Part shown: positions 1 to 11,250 of the stretch, in pieces | Numbering within the stretch: position 1 is the first letter of the stretch | How the letters are laid out: every line of letters begins with the position of its first letter | Assembly: GCF_050908995.1 (NCBI RefSeq) | Contig: NC_135130.1 | Span: 5,325,001-5,389,000 of the forward strand | Direction: 5' to 3' | Source: Andrena cerasifolii | Taxonomy: Eukaryota; Arthropoda; Insecta; Hymenoptera; Andrenidae | DNA: 64,000 nt | Made by a program: the position numbers and the translations under genes | Notes under the pieces: model-generated | What the model saw: only the letters and a program-made list of their open reading frames with translations | Told to the model about the DNA's origin: nothing | Databases searched by the model: none

Positions 1-82
1 TTAGAAATAACAGATTTCAAAATTCTAATGAAATAACTAATACTTTCATCAAGATTGCACTGTTACAACAGAGCTTATAAGT

Positions 83-256
83 ATGGATCCTCTAGAATGG
101 GAAAACGATGCCAATTATAATATTGGATTAAATATAGTAAATAATTTAGCAGTAAACGATTCGGCCGAACGAGAAGTCAAACTCATGCAAGAGTTTAATT
201 GTAACACTATTCAACAGCCATTTAGACTTATAATATTCAATACCCGTTTCCTATAG
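83..256 (+). other. Short unrecognised ORF fragment
   Basis: An open frame of 57 codons runs from an ATG at 83 to a TAG at 254-256. It is acidic and asparagine-rich, with a central stretch reading NDSAEREVKLMQEFN. That stretch resembles motifs I associate with repetitive, transposon-derived insect proteins, but I cannot name the family. There is no visible promoter or splice context and the window edge is only 82 bp away, so this may be the tail of a decayed mobile-element gene. It could also be chance. Confidence 0.25.
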
Positions 257-480
257 ATTTTTGTGGCCTGAATACGAATTCGTAAACCGTTTTTCGCCAT
301 CACCCTCAGTTTTCGCAAAATTCGATTTTAAAAAAAAATGCAAATTTTCAACTTTGAACATTATTTGTGTTCAAACAGTAATAGTTATTCGGTTGCTTTT
401 ACCGTCCCGTTATTCTATGAATCCTCCGGAATACAACGATATAAGTTATTATTGCATTATTAACATTTAAATATGTTTAA

Positions 481-939
481 ACAACGATCAAAGGGAAAAG
501 AACATCCGAATGCACCAATTTTTGCAGATATCTTTCTATATATATCAAAAACTAAGGGTCTAGGGGGAAATCTGACTACTCCATGCGATGCAGCAGACAT
601 TTTCCCTTCAGAAAACACCAACAAAAGTGGTAAGTCACGTTTTGTTTTCAATACCGGAGCGAAATAGTTTGGCAAAACGTGCGGCGCCGACAGTGGTAGT
701 CGCGCGCATTTAAGCGATTCCGTCCCTGGGCGGTAGTTGATACGCCCGGCGCTGTTTGTTTCTGTATTGAAAACAAAACGTGACTTAGCACTTTTGTTGA
801 TGTTTTCCGGAGGCAAATTTTACGCTGCATCGCGTGGATTAGTCAGATTTTCTCCTGGACCCTTAGTTTTTAAAATAAATTGAAAGATATCTCCAAAAAT
901 TTGTGCATTTCGGGTGTCCTTTTCCCTTTGATCTGTTAT
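481..939. mobile_element. Foldback element with ~180-bp arms
   Basis: The left arm (about 481-665) and right arm (about 755-939) are inverted copies of one another at roughly 85% by eye. Both contain the GATCAAAGGGAAAAG terminus, the AACTAAGGGTC block and the AAGTCACGTTTTGTTTTCAA block. The central spacer (about 665-755) is GC-rich. No transposase frame is present, so it is a non-autonomous foldback/MITE. Superfamily is not determined because no clean target duplication was seen. Confidence 0.8.
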
Positions 940-2907
940 TTATAATTATATGAAATTTTTTTAGACGAAAGTTGTATTGTTTATCAACGTAAATATAATG
1001 CCATCGAAAACAATTTTTTTTGAAGGCTAATTTTTTAGACTTCAATGTCATAATTTTTTTCTGGAGTGGTCTCATATTTTGTTTCTACATTGTTGCCGAG
1101 CGTCAAAAGACAAATTCAACCGTATATAAACACTTATATCAATGCTATACTATAATGGAGAAAAACGAGCTACAAAAATAAAACATTTTCAAACTCGATG
1201 CGGCACGGTTTCCCGCTCTCCAATCGATTTCAGATTTTGCACACATTTACTTTTCTTCCAATGACACAATTCTAGGGGGTGTTCCCGCCGAAAGTCTCAA
1301 AATTATTTTTCACTTTCTCTGAGAAAAGCCGTGGAGCTTCTTGGCCCCTCGATATAGGCAGATCGGGGGTGGTGATTGGTCCGAGAGAAGTTGATTTAGC
1401 AAGTGAATTTCATTTATTGCGACCCCCCACTTTGTATAACAAATTTAATCCTAGTGCCTCAGAGCTGCCACGGCGCAATCCCCAGGAAGCACGCGCGAAG
1501 TGGAGTCACAGTGTACCTACACACTCCCTTTCCATCTGGATGCGTACATTGCAATCCAACTAATACATTCCAGACTTGATACTTCGCTGTTCCAACTTTA
1601 ATTAGTGTGCCGAGTCGTGTTCCAAAATTGCGACAAAACGCTGGCACGCTTCGATTCCGGCGGCTACGAGCTCCAACTGCTAGCGCCTACCCTCCCAATG
1701 TACACGGAGGTACGTTTACTTACAATTAGTCGATAAATAATATTTGCCATCGCGATCTTCCGCTGCGAATGATTAGGAAGGAGCTCCGCTGGCTGGTAAA
1801 CTACCACGCCCGCCACTAAGATCCCGGGCCGGTGATAAATTCAAACGTGGCGCGCAATTATTGCCAATTGGCAGGGGGTCCGGGAAACGAATAGGAACGA
1901 CGGGGGCCATTAAAACGGTCCGGGCGCGGGCGAGCGGGGGGTTTAATTACAAAAATCTATTCGATATCACGGGGCACGACACGTAGGACGCCAATGGTAC
2001 ACCGTGCTGAGAATATTACGTCTATATCAACGGGCGCAGCACGGTTATTGCCGGCGCAGGACTAGCAATAACTTACTGGGGCTCGATGCAGCGCAATAAT
2101 TTATCGCTAATATTTTCCTCCCGCGAACTAGCCGCCCCTGTTTCTCCGTCCTCCGCCGTTCTGTGCCGCTTCTCGTCCGTGCCCTACCTTCAGGGACATG
2201 ATTCACGATTCCAGGCGACCCGCGGCCAACGTTTTATGGGCCTGGAAGACGGTGGAGATCAGCGAGCGCGGACAGACGAGAGAAAGGGGCGCAAAGGGGC
2301 GAGGGAGCGTGCGGTGGCGGATAAATGAGGAAGAACGTGTTACGAGGCGGATTTTACACGCGAGATCAAGAGGATATTTCTATACTCAGGTTGCAGGAAG
2401 ATGAAATTGGTTGGAGGGGTAGTTTCACCGGAAGAAGTCCCTGCTGTCTTGTCCCTATTCTGGAGGGCTCTTCGACTTTGCTGTTCACACTTTGGTGGCC
2501 GCGCGTTTTTGGGGAAAAGTTACAGAGGGTGGACAAATTATTATAGTGAGAAAAAAAATTCCTCAAAGTCTGTGAAAGTCGTGGCTGTAATTAAAGTAAC
2601 AATGTATGATTGTTATTGTTTCTTCATTTATGGATCAGCTACAACATCTGGCAACATTGTGAGTAATTTTTCAGCATATAAATCTCATTTGTTTTTAGAA
2701 GGGCGGAGATAAAATTATTACCAAGAAGGCAGAAATAATGGAGAATTTCATCTGAGTATGGCAGAATACTCCAAAACTGTGGGAAGTAGCCATAGCATGC
2801 ATTGAAAACGTGCCACGCCGAATCCAAGCAGTTATGATAGCTAAAGGTGGAGTCACCAAATACTGAGAATTATATTTCTCGTACTCAGTACGTAGTCTTA
2901 AACCTAA
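940..2907. other. Noncoding stretch
   Basis: I see no gene here. The DNA is AT-rich to about 1300 and GC-richer from about 1500 to 2400. Frames are short, overlap on both strands and have no recognisable domain. The only feature I can support is a dispersed repeat fragment at 2521-2594. Confidence 0.5.
2521..2594 (+). repeat. Dispersed repeat, copy A
   Basis: About 75 bp beginning TACAGAGGGTGG and ending GTGGCTGTAATT matches, in inverted orientation, the segment at 11176-11250. The terminus resembles the end of a Tc1/mariner-type element, but no second terminus was found nearby, so it is treated as a transposon remnant. Confidence 0.6.
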
Positions 2908-3087
2908 ACTCGGTCTCAAATGTGAAGGAACCCGTTTCGCGCATGCAGACTGAGCTCATTGGCTCCGAAAAAGCGTTGGTGGGGGGTACAGCCAATGGTG
3001 GCTTCTCCCGGCACCAATGAGCGTCGACCTGCGCAGAACCGGTCTAAACTCGTCGGTGCGCAGGTTCCTTCACATTTGAGAACGAGT
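2908..3087. mobile_element. 180-bp MITE with ~25-bp inverted termini
   Basis: The ends are inverted copies of 24/25 bases: TCTCAAATGTGAAGGAACC on the left and its reverse complement on the right, closed by ACTCG...CGAGT. The interior is GC-rich and noncoding. No target duplication is obvious, so the superfamily is unknown. Confidence 0.8.
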
Positions 3088-3089
3088 AT

Positions 3090-3225
3090 ATATATAAATG
3101 TATTTAATTTGCATTCTTAAATACATATACTAGTATTAAAAAATAATATTATAACATTAAAAACGAGACATCTATTTTATTACATCGCTTAAACTTACAA
3201 AACATAAACTTTTTTGTATAATAAT
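3090..3225 (+). repeat. Dispersed AT-rich repeat, copy A
   Basis: This ~135-bp AT-rich segment recurs in inverted orientation at 9968-10113 with about 85% identity by eye. Shared landmarks are AAATACATATACTAGTATTA, GAGACATCT and ATCGCTTAAACTTACAAAA. It directly abuts the MITE at 2908-3087. It is probably part of a larger interspersed element whose ends I cannot define. Confidence 0.7.
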
Positions 3226-3301
3226 TCGATCACCCACTGTACGTCCACTGTCGGTCTTTTTTTCTACAATTTTTCAACTATTCTTTGGTTTTTGGAAGCA
3301 T

Positions 3302-3914
3302 ATGTGACGTGCTCTGGTAAAAGGGGATTAACTCTTCGTGGTCACGCGGGGTGTATCGCACCCCAAGAGCAATTTTCGAGTTCAACTGCCGCGACTTTAC
3401 GACTTCCAAAGAGGATTTGTCGTAAAAATATATCGCTTTTTTCCACAACCCTGGAAAATGGCACTTCCCGAACTACAAATTTCATCATATCAAAATTTAT
3501 ATTTCTAGAAAAAAAAACTATTAGACCATAATTGTATGAGTAATTCGAATGTACAATTATCACTAAAAAATTAAAGAATTGAAAATTACGAAAATGGTAA
3601 CTCAAAAATGACGATGAAGTGCAGTGAACACCGTGTGATCAATTTGTGATTATAAGAAGGTGTGGCCACGAAGGGTTGAGGGGCGAAAAAATCTATTTTG
3701 ACTTCTTCATATTTTTTAAAATATAATAATTATTGACTTCGCAATTTACAATAATTAACATCATATTTTTTAAAATACTTCTAAGACTTGTGGCTATCAT
3801 AAACAATAGAAAAAATTTCGATTTTTTTTTACCTTGAAATACCCCCTTAAACGCGTGTTTCTCGAGCATTCGTTTTTGCACATTAGCCATTTTTTACCAC
3901 AGCACGTCACACAT
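3302..3914. mobile_element. Foldback element hosting a nested TTAA element
   Basis: The outer ends are inverted copies: TGTGACGTGCTCTGGTAAAA at about 3303 and its near reverse complement ending about 3914. The element at 3332-3675 lies inside it, next to the left end, so this is probably an older element that received a second insertion. The remaining interior (3680-3890) is AT-rich and noncoding. Confidence 0.6.
3332..3675. mobile_element. TTAA-flanked MITE (piggyBac-like), decayed
   Basis: The left flank is TTAA (3328-3331) and the right flank is TTGA (3676-3679), which looks like a TTAA target duplication with one change. The termini are inverted: CTCTTCGTGGTCAC on the left and GTGGCCACGAAGGG on the right. 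No coding capacity. TTAA target choice is characteristic of piggyBac; the assignment rests only on that. Confidence 0.6.
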
Positions 3915-5271
3915 TATAAGTAGGATATCAGTTTTTGAATGGTATAGTTTCGTCGGTGATAATTATAAAGTATACCTAATTGATTTTTTAATATTTAATG
4001 CATCACTGGAATAAACAAATTACCTATCATATATACCTCCTTATTATTGATACTAGGAAAATATTACTGTAAATTTGATTTATTGCAAAAATGTGTAGCT
4101 CGCTATCTTGAATGATTTCATCCCCGATATTGCCATGAAAATTGCGAGTAGGTACCTACTAAATTTGAGAGTGGTATAATAAATATTTCCAGTAGGTACC
4201 TACTATATTGGACAGCGGCCGTCAAAGTGTTAAAGGCACTTTACGATAATGTCCACACCATAAAGAGACCGTTCTTCGTTTTTCATCACCGTTCAAGCTG
4301 CGAACCATTGGAAGAGGAGCTTCAGGTGAAGCACAGAGTTCAGCCCTTACAACTGCACACCGGGCGACAGCTAAGGTAAAAGTCAACACTGGAGAAAGCG
4401 GGAATAGTGGAAGATCGGCGCCCAAGTCCGCTGAAAGTATGAACTACAGCCAGTACTATGGAGACAAGGTGTAGGGGTGCAAAAAAAGCTACTTAGCGAA
4501 AGGAAGGTGCAGAACGCTCCGTCGTGGGGCGGGGGTTAATGGTATTCCAGCATTAAAATTACGGCGGGCTAGCGAGACTGCGCCAAGGAACTAAGGGAAG
4601 AAAAATGAATAAGGAAGGCCGCTGGGGATAAAAAATACATTGGAGACAAAGGGGAGAATGTTTTATGGAACTGGAAGATTGTTGTGGTGATCAGTCGCGG
4701 ATGGAACGGTCCGGTGTAAAAGCGTCACGTAGACGAGGGCCATTCGTGGCACGCGAAGGGTGTGCACGTAAAGCCTGAAGGATGCTGCGAAGGGACAAGA
4801 AATGAAAAATAAATGTGAAGAAGGGAAGTGCATCCGATTCGAAGGAAGTGGACGGTAACAGACGGGAAGGGGAGACGAGAAATTAAGGTCGACGAGTGGA
4901 TCGGAAGCTTAAAAGCATGAAAATCGCGGGAAGAATGAAGCGCAGTGAGTCGTGACGCGAGAATCCTTCACTAATCCCCGCTGGAGGAGGACCAAGGAAA
5001 ACGAAGAGTTTTGAAATTCGTACGAAACCGAATACGCTATTGGAACACCGACGAACTGGCGGAAAAAGCTGTGCCACGGAACGAGCCGGGGGAAAGTATG
5101 ATGTGAGCGAATAAGTTCTATGAAATTCGAACAGCCAGGCGGAAAATAGGGGAGGCCGATGATGGAAGGGTGAAAATGGCACGGAATTGTTGCGCGGCAA
5201 CGTGCGCGTTAAATATCTGAATTAAAATTTGGGGAGCGGTTGGACACAAATGTTTACATAACAAATCTAAA
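3915..5271. other. Noncoding stretch
   Basis: No gene is recognisable. A short inverted pair containing GTAGGTACCTACT lies at about 4148-4205. From 4220 to 5200 the DNA is purine-rich and of moderate GC, with only short, domain-free frames. Confidence 0.5.
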
Positions 5272-6526
5272 GAGTGACCCAAGATATAGCCTCTTTTTAG
5301 TCCCATGATTTTGGAACTGAATTTCATGCGAAGCGATACCTCATGATCGATCGCACGAAATTTTCAAATTCAGGTGACAATTAGTTTTTGAGATATGGGA
5401 GGACAAAGAAATGAAAATTCGTTAACGCGTCAGCCCATGCGCTTCGATGTATGGGCTTTTATGTCAGTCCGATAATTTAAACAATTATTCCCAGGGGTTT
5501 CGCTGGTACTGCTAACAACGAATTTGAACTTAGATTTTCAAAATTCGCGAAAAAAATCAAAATCAAGAAATATAAATGACTTTGTAGTGGGTGCTATTTT
5601 AGTATATCGTCCACCATATTGAATCGGCCATTGTCAGTTTTGCTGATTGCTAACAACGAATTTGAATTTAGATTTTCAAAATTCACCATAGCCGATTCAA
5701 CGTGCTCGACAATATATTTAAAAAAGCACCCACTACACAGACATTTATATCTCTTGATTTTTATTTTTTTTTCGTGAATTTTGAAAATCTAATTTCAAAT
5801 TCGTTGTTAGCAGTGAGCAAAACTCGCAATGGCCGAATCAATATGGTGGACGATATATTTTTTTATTTTTTTTTTTGTGAATTTTGAAAAATCTAAGTTC
5901 AAATTCCTTGTTAGCAGTCAGCAAAACTCACAATGGCCGATTCAATATGGTGGCCGATATACTAAAAAAAAGCACCCACTACACGGACATTTATATTTCT
6001 TGATTTTTATTTTTTTTTCGTGAATTTTAAAAATCTAATTTCAAATTCGTTGTTAGCAGTCAGCAAACCCCCTGGAAATAATTGTTTAAATTATCGGACT
6101 GACATAGAAGTTCGTACATCGAAGCGTATAGACCAGCGAAGTCCAGGTGGGCGGTCCGAGGACGGTAGCATCCATAGCTTCTTCTACGTGCTGCGTGGAA
6201 GGGGGTGCTCGAAGCCAATTAAGCGGCGGGCATGCCACGGATAGTGAAAACTCGTTGGCTTCGAGCACCCCCTTCCACGCAGCACGTAGAGGACGCTATG
6301 GAAGCTAGCGCTCTCGGACCGCCCACCTGGACTTCGCTGCTACAGTCTGACGCGTTAACGAATTTTCACTTCTTTCACCTCCCATATCTCAAAAACTAAT
6401 TGTCACCTCAACTTGAAAATTTGTTGTGATTGATATCTCCTCATAAGGTATAATTTGGCACAAAATTTAGTTCCAAAATCATGGGACCCAAAAGCGGCTA
6501 AAGAAGGCCTCATTTTTGGGTCACTC
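5272..6526. mobile_element. 1.25-kb foldback element with internal mirrored repeat array
   Basis: The outer arms (5272-5560 and about 6010-6526) are inverted copies. Landmarks on the left that recur reversed on the right are GAGTGACCC, CCCATGATTTTGGAACT, GACAATTAGTTTTTGAGATA and GTTAACGCGTCAG. The core (about 5500-6060) holds repeats of about 165 bp built from AACAACGAATTTGAA, the AATCGGCCATTG block and GGGTGCT blocks, present in both orientations around a centre near 5700. A separate palindrome (6135-6338) is inserted in the right arm. No transposase frame is visible. Confidence 0.8.
6135..6338. mobile_element. 204-bp palindromic MITE nested in a larger foldback
   Basis: Near-perfect inverted repeat with ends AGCGAAGTCCAGGTGGGCGG and its reverse complement. 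The inner arms also pair (CACGTAG/CTACGTG and GGGGGTGCTCGAAGCCAA against its complement). The surrounding right arm of the host element resumes on both sides of it, which shows that it inserted after the host element was formed. Confidence 0.8.
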
Positions 6527-7847
6527 TCTCACTTCACCAAATTCTTTTCGTGCAATTTTGGACAGCGGTCCACGACGAAATTCGAAGAAGACATTTATAC
6601 AGTGGAGCTCGCAAGAGGAACGTAGCGCCGATAGAGAGGCCCAGTAAATGTGACTGGAGCTATCCTTTTAATGCCGCGGGATTTAGAATATAACCGTTAC
6701 AAAGCTTTCGCTGAATACGTAAAGTGTTCTATCACCTGATATCGTTATTATTCAACAGCCCTGAGAGGGGAAGAGAAAAGATCCAGCGTCGCGGCGCGTT
6801 CGGATACAAATCGCGTACAAAAGTGACAAGGATCCTCTTTGAATATCTCGTGTCCCAGATTATTCGATATTTTGCAAAGAAACTCGGCCTGGTAACAGTA
6901 TTCCCACCGGCGAAAAGCGCAGGGCTGTGCGAAATATCGCGTTCCACGTATCTGATTTCTCGGTAACAAATTACCGCATAATTCCGACTCTTAATGTTAC
7001 ATCTCCTGGCCGGGTGATTAAATTGTGCCACGCGCAACCGCGGTCGGGCAATATTTACATGTGTAATATCGTTAACTGCCGCAATAATCCAGCAAGGGAA
7101 AGTGCACCGTCCGATTTTCGCATTTGCGCAGCGCCAGTCCTCCCTAAAAGATTCAGAGATACCCAGTGAGGAGCTTAACCATTGAAAGCACGATGATGCC
7201 TTGCAGAGGCGCGGGCTACAGTGAGTTAATTGATTTATATATGGGGCACTTCGTTTCCCCTCCTCCTCCGATATAGCACGGTTCGTTTAAAAGGAAAAAG
7301 AGCAACGATGTATGTGGCAGAAGTACTGTTTCATCGACTGCCAGAATTTTCAATCGGCTCCAATCCTTGTGGATTCAATCGTCGACCGAACTCGTTCACG
7401 GCGACTTGTTCTCTTCTATCGTGGTCGGAGGGTAATCGACTTACGAATGGTTCGATTTGAAAGTGATAACTCGGACAGAAAATCTCGAGGAAAGCGACGC
7501 GCGAGGGATCGTGGCACCGTTGTCGACGGTGTCCGCGCGCTTAGGCTATTGCACCTGCATTTGTTTGCGCAAATGCGGCGAATGATGCATTGTTCCATTG
7601 ACAAATTCACCCTCGAAACGCACTGGATAATCGAGTGGTTTGCGAAGAGGCTAGTTAGAGGGAAATGAGCATAATGAGAATAATAATAGAGGCAACGATA
7701 GGGGACAGTATTATGTTGTAACAATGGAGGTAATGGGTTTGATATCGGTGCTAGTTGGAAGCAACGAAATTACGAGCTGACACACATGTAGCTGCATATG
7801 TATATAGGCTTTTCCAAATCCAGAAATAACTGCCTGAAGTACGGAAC
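6527..7847. other. Noncoding stretch
   Basis: Mixed-composition DNA with several overlapping frames of 60-118 codons on both strands. None shows a recognisable domain, and overlapping frames in GC-richer DNA are expected by chance. No gene is supported. Confidence 0.5.
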
Positions 7848-7851
7848 TTAA

Positions 7852-8668
7852 GGGAGTATACCCGTTGGAACGCGCGGAAAATGTGTGCACTTTGTGGATT
7901 TTTTTACAAGTCAACGGTTTGGTGAATGTTTTTAGGTTTTGTACTATGTTTGCATGGTATTATAAACTATTTAAAAGAAAATTTCAGTTAAAAAAACTAT
8001 TGCTTTTCGGAAGTTATGGACACATATCCGAAACTCTCCCGATCTTAGATGGCTACACTGAAATCAAAAACAGTATAAATTTTTTATACAATATGTTAAT
8101 AGCTATCGACTTACAATGCCTTTTTATTCCCATTATCCGTTTATTATTTATAAAGAAAAAAAGTGGACTTTTCCCTTAGAAAAATCTAACTTTATCTTTG
8201 ATATCACCATTTCCTTATTTTTCAAAGTTTTCAAAATCGGCGTCGTGAGTTGATAGCTATTAACATATTTTATAAACAACTTTTACTGGTTTTGATTATA
8301 TCAACGAAAAGTCGTTTCATGGTTATCACTAATAGCCGTTTTTCGTTAATAAAATCGAAACTATACAATAGAAAAAAATCCCTCCATCATTCAGTAGATT
8401 TTTGTATAAAAAATAAGCCCACAAAATTTCAGAAAGATTAGTACAGTAGTTTTTGAGATATCTTGCTCACCGTATTTAAAAAAGGCTTCTTGGATGTCGC
8501 GGTGTTTTTATTATAAACTTAAATATTTTTCTACAAAAAAATTACCAAATGTTCTTTAAATGTTGCTCTTTTAAGTGCAAAAAGTTCTGTAAAAATATAT
8601 GCTTCCACTTTTTAAAAAAAAATTCACAATCTTTCGCCTTTTTTCAGCCTCCTTACTGGTATGACCCC
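7852..8668. mobile_element. TTAA-flanked element (piggyBac-like MITE)
   Basis: TTAA duplications flank both ends (7848-7851 and 8669-8672). The termini are imperfect inverted repeats (GGGAGTATACCCGTT and AACTGGTATGACCCC type). The 817-bp interior is strongly AT-rich and has no frame longer than about 100 codons and none that looks like a transposase, so it is non-autonomous. Confidence 0.65.
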
Positions 8669-8672
8669 TTAA

Positions 8673-9967
8673 GCTCGCACCCTTGTTAAATACGAAATAA
8701 TATTTTCCCTTATCCACGAGAATAATAGATTAATTCACAATAAATTCGCAAGCCCACCCCGTCACAGGATTTCCCATTTAGCTGCCACTAAAAGTTATCA
8801 ATCGTGGTTATCGCTGGAAGCCCGTGTCCACTCTCCGTGCACACGGCAGCGTCAAAACTCTCGCCCAGAATTACACCGGCCCACGTCCACGCAGTTTCGC
8901 TCGTTTAATTTATTTCGTCCCTGGACGTGGATCGTGCTCTAGGGTCCCCAGGCAGAGAAAAATATCGATTCCGACGACGGTACCAGAGTACTGGGCACAG
9001 CAGCATTGCTCACCCCAGTCTCTCCCCCTGTGTGCCTGACCCCGCTGGTTCGCTTCGATGGCTCCCGATATTCCCGCGGGATCGCTCTCACCCCCGGAAC
9101 CATCACCAGCACCGCCACCCGTCGGTGGGTGTGGGCTGGGCGTAGGGGGCATACCAGCCGAAGAGCCACCGGGGCAGAGAGAATACGGTGAGGTAAGAAT
9201 GTAAGAAGGAAAAAGGAGGAGGCAGAGAGCAGACACAGCCAGCAGACGAGGGGGGGAGGGAGAGGAACACAGAGGGTGGGTGGGTGAACGCGTTTGACGT
9301 TTCGCGATTCCCCGATTCTCCCGCGGGATGCTAGCGGCTTCCGTGCCTGGAATCCGCCGCAGGGCATCCGCACGAAATGGATGTCGTGCACGCGGGATAA
9401 CCAGATACATATAGCGGGGTTGGCGCGCGCATACAGGGGGGGTAGGAGTTACCCAAAAACTGGCTGGAATTGCCTCATCGTTGGTAGCTTTCGTAACTGG
9501 CTACCGCCACGCGGGGAAACGCGGCGGAAAGAGTCCCCAGTTTGCGTTAAACGCAGAAGAGTGAAGACGCTGATACGCGGGAGGCACGGGTAGTTGATAA
9601 GCTCGCCGCAACTTCTGAATAAGTAACCGCCGTTGGGGAGTTCTTAGAGGCCGGGGATGAGTGTACCCTGTACTGATGTATGTACTATTGTACTTCTGCG
9701 AGCAAACGCAATGGCGGAGTGGCAACGTGATGTGGGCAGGTGGAGTTGTGGTTTGGACGGGATACGCTAGACGAGGAAACTGGGACTGTCAACCCCGAGT
9801 GCATTGCGCCCTGTGGTGGTCAAGGTTCTACTGTACCTATAGATGTTTACGAATAAATGGTCGAAGCTGGGGAATATATATTTCTGTCGGAATGCTTGAA
9901 CAAATTCGATCGTTAATTACGCGCGACAGAAACGTCATGGTCGTGGGATGTACATACCAGTGGGTGG
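8673..9967. other. GC-rich noncoding stretch
   Basis: From about 8820 to 9800 the GC content rises sharply, with G-runs such as AGGGGGGGAGG near 9250. The longest frames (for example 166 codons on the minus strand, 8910-9410) are Pro/Gly/Ser/Arg-rich, overlap frames on the other strand and match nothing I know. A CpG-rich regulatory region is possible but unproven. Confidence 0.4.
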
Positions 9968-10113
9968 CCTAATTATTATACTCAAACAAAAAGGTTTATA
10001 TTTTGTAAGTTTAAGCGATGGGATAAAACAGATGTCTCATTCTTAATGTTAATATTATTTGTTAATACTAGTATATGTATTTAAGAATACACATTAAATA
10101 CATTTATATATTC
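9968..10113 (-). repeat. Dispersed AT-rich repeat, copy B
   Basis: Reverse-complement copy of the segment at 3090-3225. It extends a little further on one side (through AACCTTTTTGTTTGAGTATA on the complementary strand). About 85% identity by eye. Confidence 0.7.
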
Positions 10114-11175
10114 TACTATATGTACAGTAGCGAACTCGTTTTGCCCGGCTCTAGATTTATTCGTTGGTAATATTGGCTCTCTCAGAGAAACTGCACTGAA
10201 ACTTCTGTAACCTTTGTAAGTACAGGTACACGTCCGTTTTTCGTTTTTCGTTTGTCATAGACGTTCTCGACATTCTTTTTGCCACTGTTGCGTACACTGT
10301 TTTTGTACACTAATGGAACATTTCCCGTGTATCTCTTCTCTACATATATGAAACGGAGAGTATTATTGTGTTTGTACGCGGTAAACTCGGAAACTACTCA
10401 ACCAATTCTCCTGCGGTTTTCACAGATGTGTAGACACAACATTCGGGAAGGTTTTAGGCTAACTATCATCTCGATATTGCTAAATGGGACTGAGTAAGAA
10501 GCGAAATAGTGAAGCGAGGCAGATAAATCTTACGTGGGATTCACCGAGGTGCGCGGAAGAGATGCGCGTACGGTTCCCCGTAAACCGCTCCCCACCGCGT
10601 TCGTGGTCCGTGCATACATACTCCTGGCAAGCCTGGCGGAGACGCTTGACGCCTTGACGGACACAGTGACATCGTTAGCTGTTTATATGAGCGTTGACAT
10701 TCACGCGCAAGCAGGCTTTGCAGTTGGACTTCTCATCCAAATAATGTTTTTGAGGCTTTCACTGTTGCCACTATTAGTATTGTTATAATTTATGCCACTC
10801 GCTTCTTAGCACCACTTTTCTTTTCGTAAATTCTACTATTTAGGTATGTGGAACGTAGTTGGTGGCTAACTGCATTACGTCGTTATATTTTGTTTTTTTT
10901 TCAGTGTCAAAAGGGCAGTGTACAGTGGATTCTGGGGCTCAACTGATAGATTGTACATCACTGGTTTGGTGCAAGAAAAAGGCAGATCCGAATCTGCATT
11001 CGGATTGCACAAAACGGTAATGGGTGCAAGTCCAAAATTTGCAATAAACTGCTCATTTGTTTTCGGATTTGCATCAAACTTGCGCCAAACAATGTAGATT
11101 TTTTTTACGAATATTGTACGTCATAGGAACTAAAAAACTGTTAAAAGTGGAGTTGCACCCCTCTTGCTGCAAGGT
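10114..11175. other. Noncoding stretch
   Basis: No gene recognised. Frames at 10279-10497 and 10534-10788 lack domains, and the region has no clear splice-flanked conserved exon. Confidence 0.45.
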
Positions 11176-11250
11176 CAGCAATTACAGCCAGGACTTTCAC
11201 AGATTTTAGGGAAAAGTTTTTGAGTGTAATAATTTGGCCACCCTCTGTAC
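11176..11250 (-). repeat. Dispersed repeat, copy B
   Basis: Inverted match to 2521-2594, ending CCACCCTCTGTAC on the plus strand. It is likely one terminus of a degraded Tc1/mariner-like element. Confidence 0.6.

Noticed and set aside
8910..9410. 166-codon minus-strand frame with a hydrophobic middle
   Set aside because: The hydrophobic stretch and Pro/Gly-rich remainder follow from G/C-run composition; a second minus-strand frame of 150 codons overlaps it almost completely, which argues for chance.
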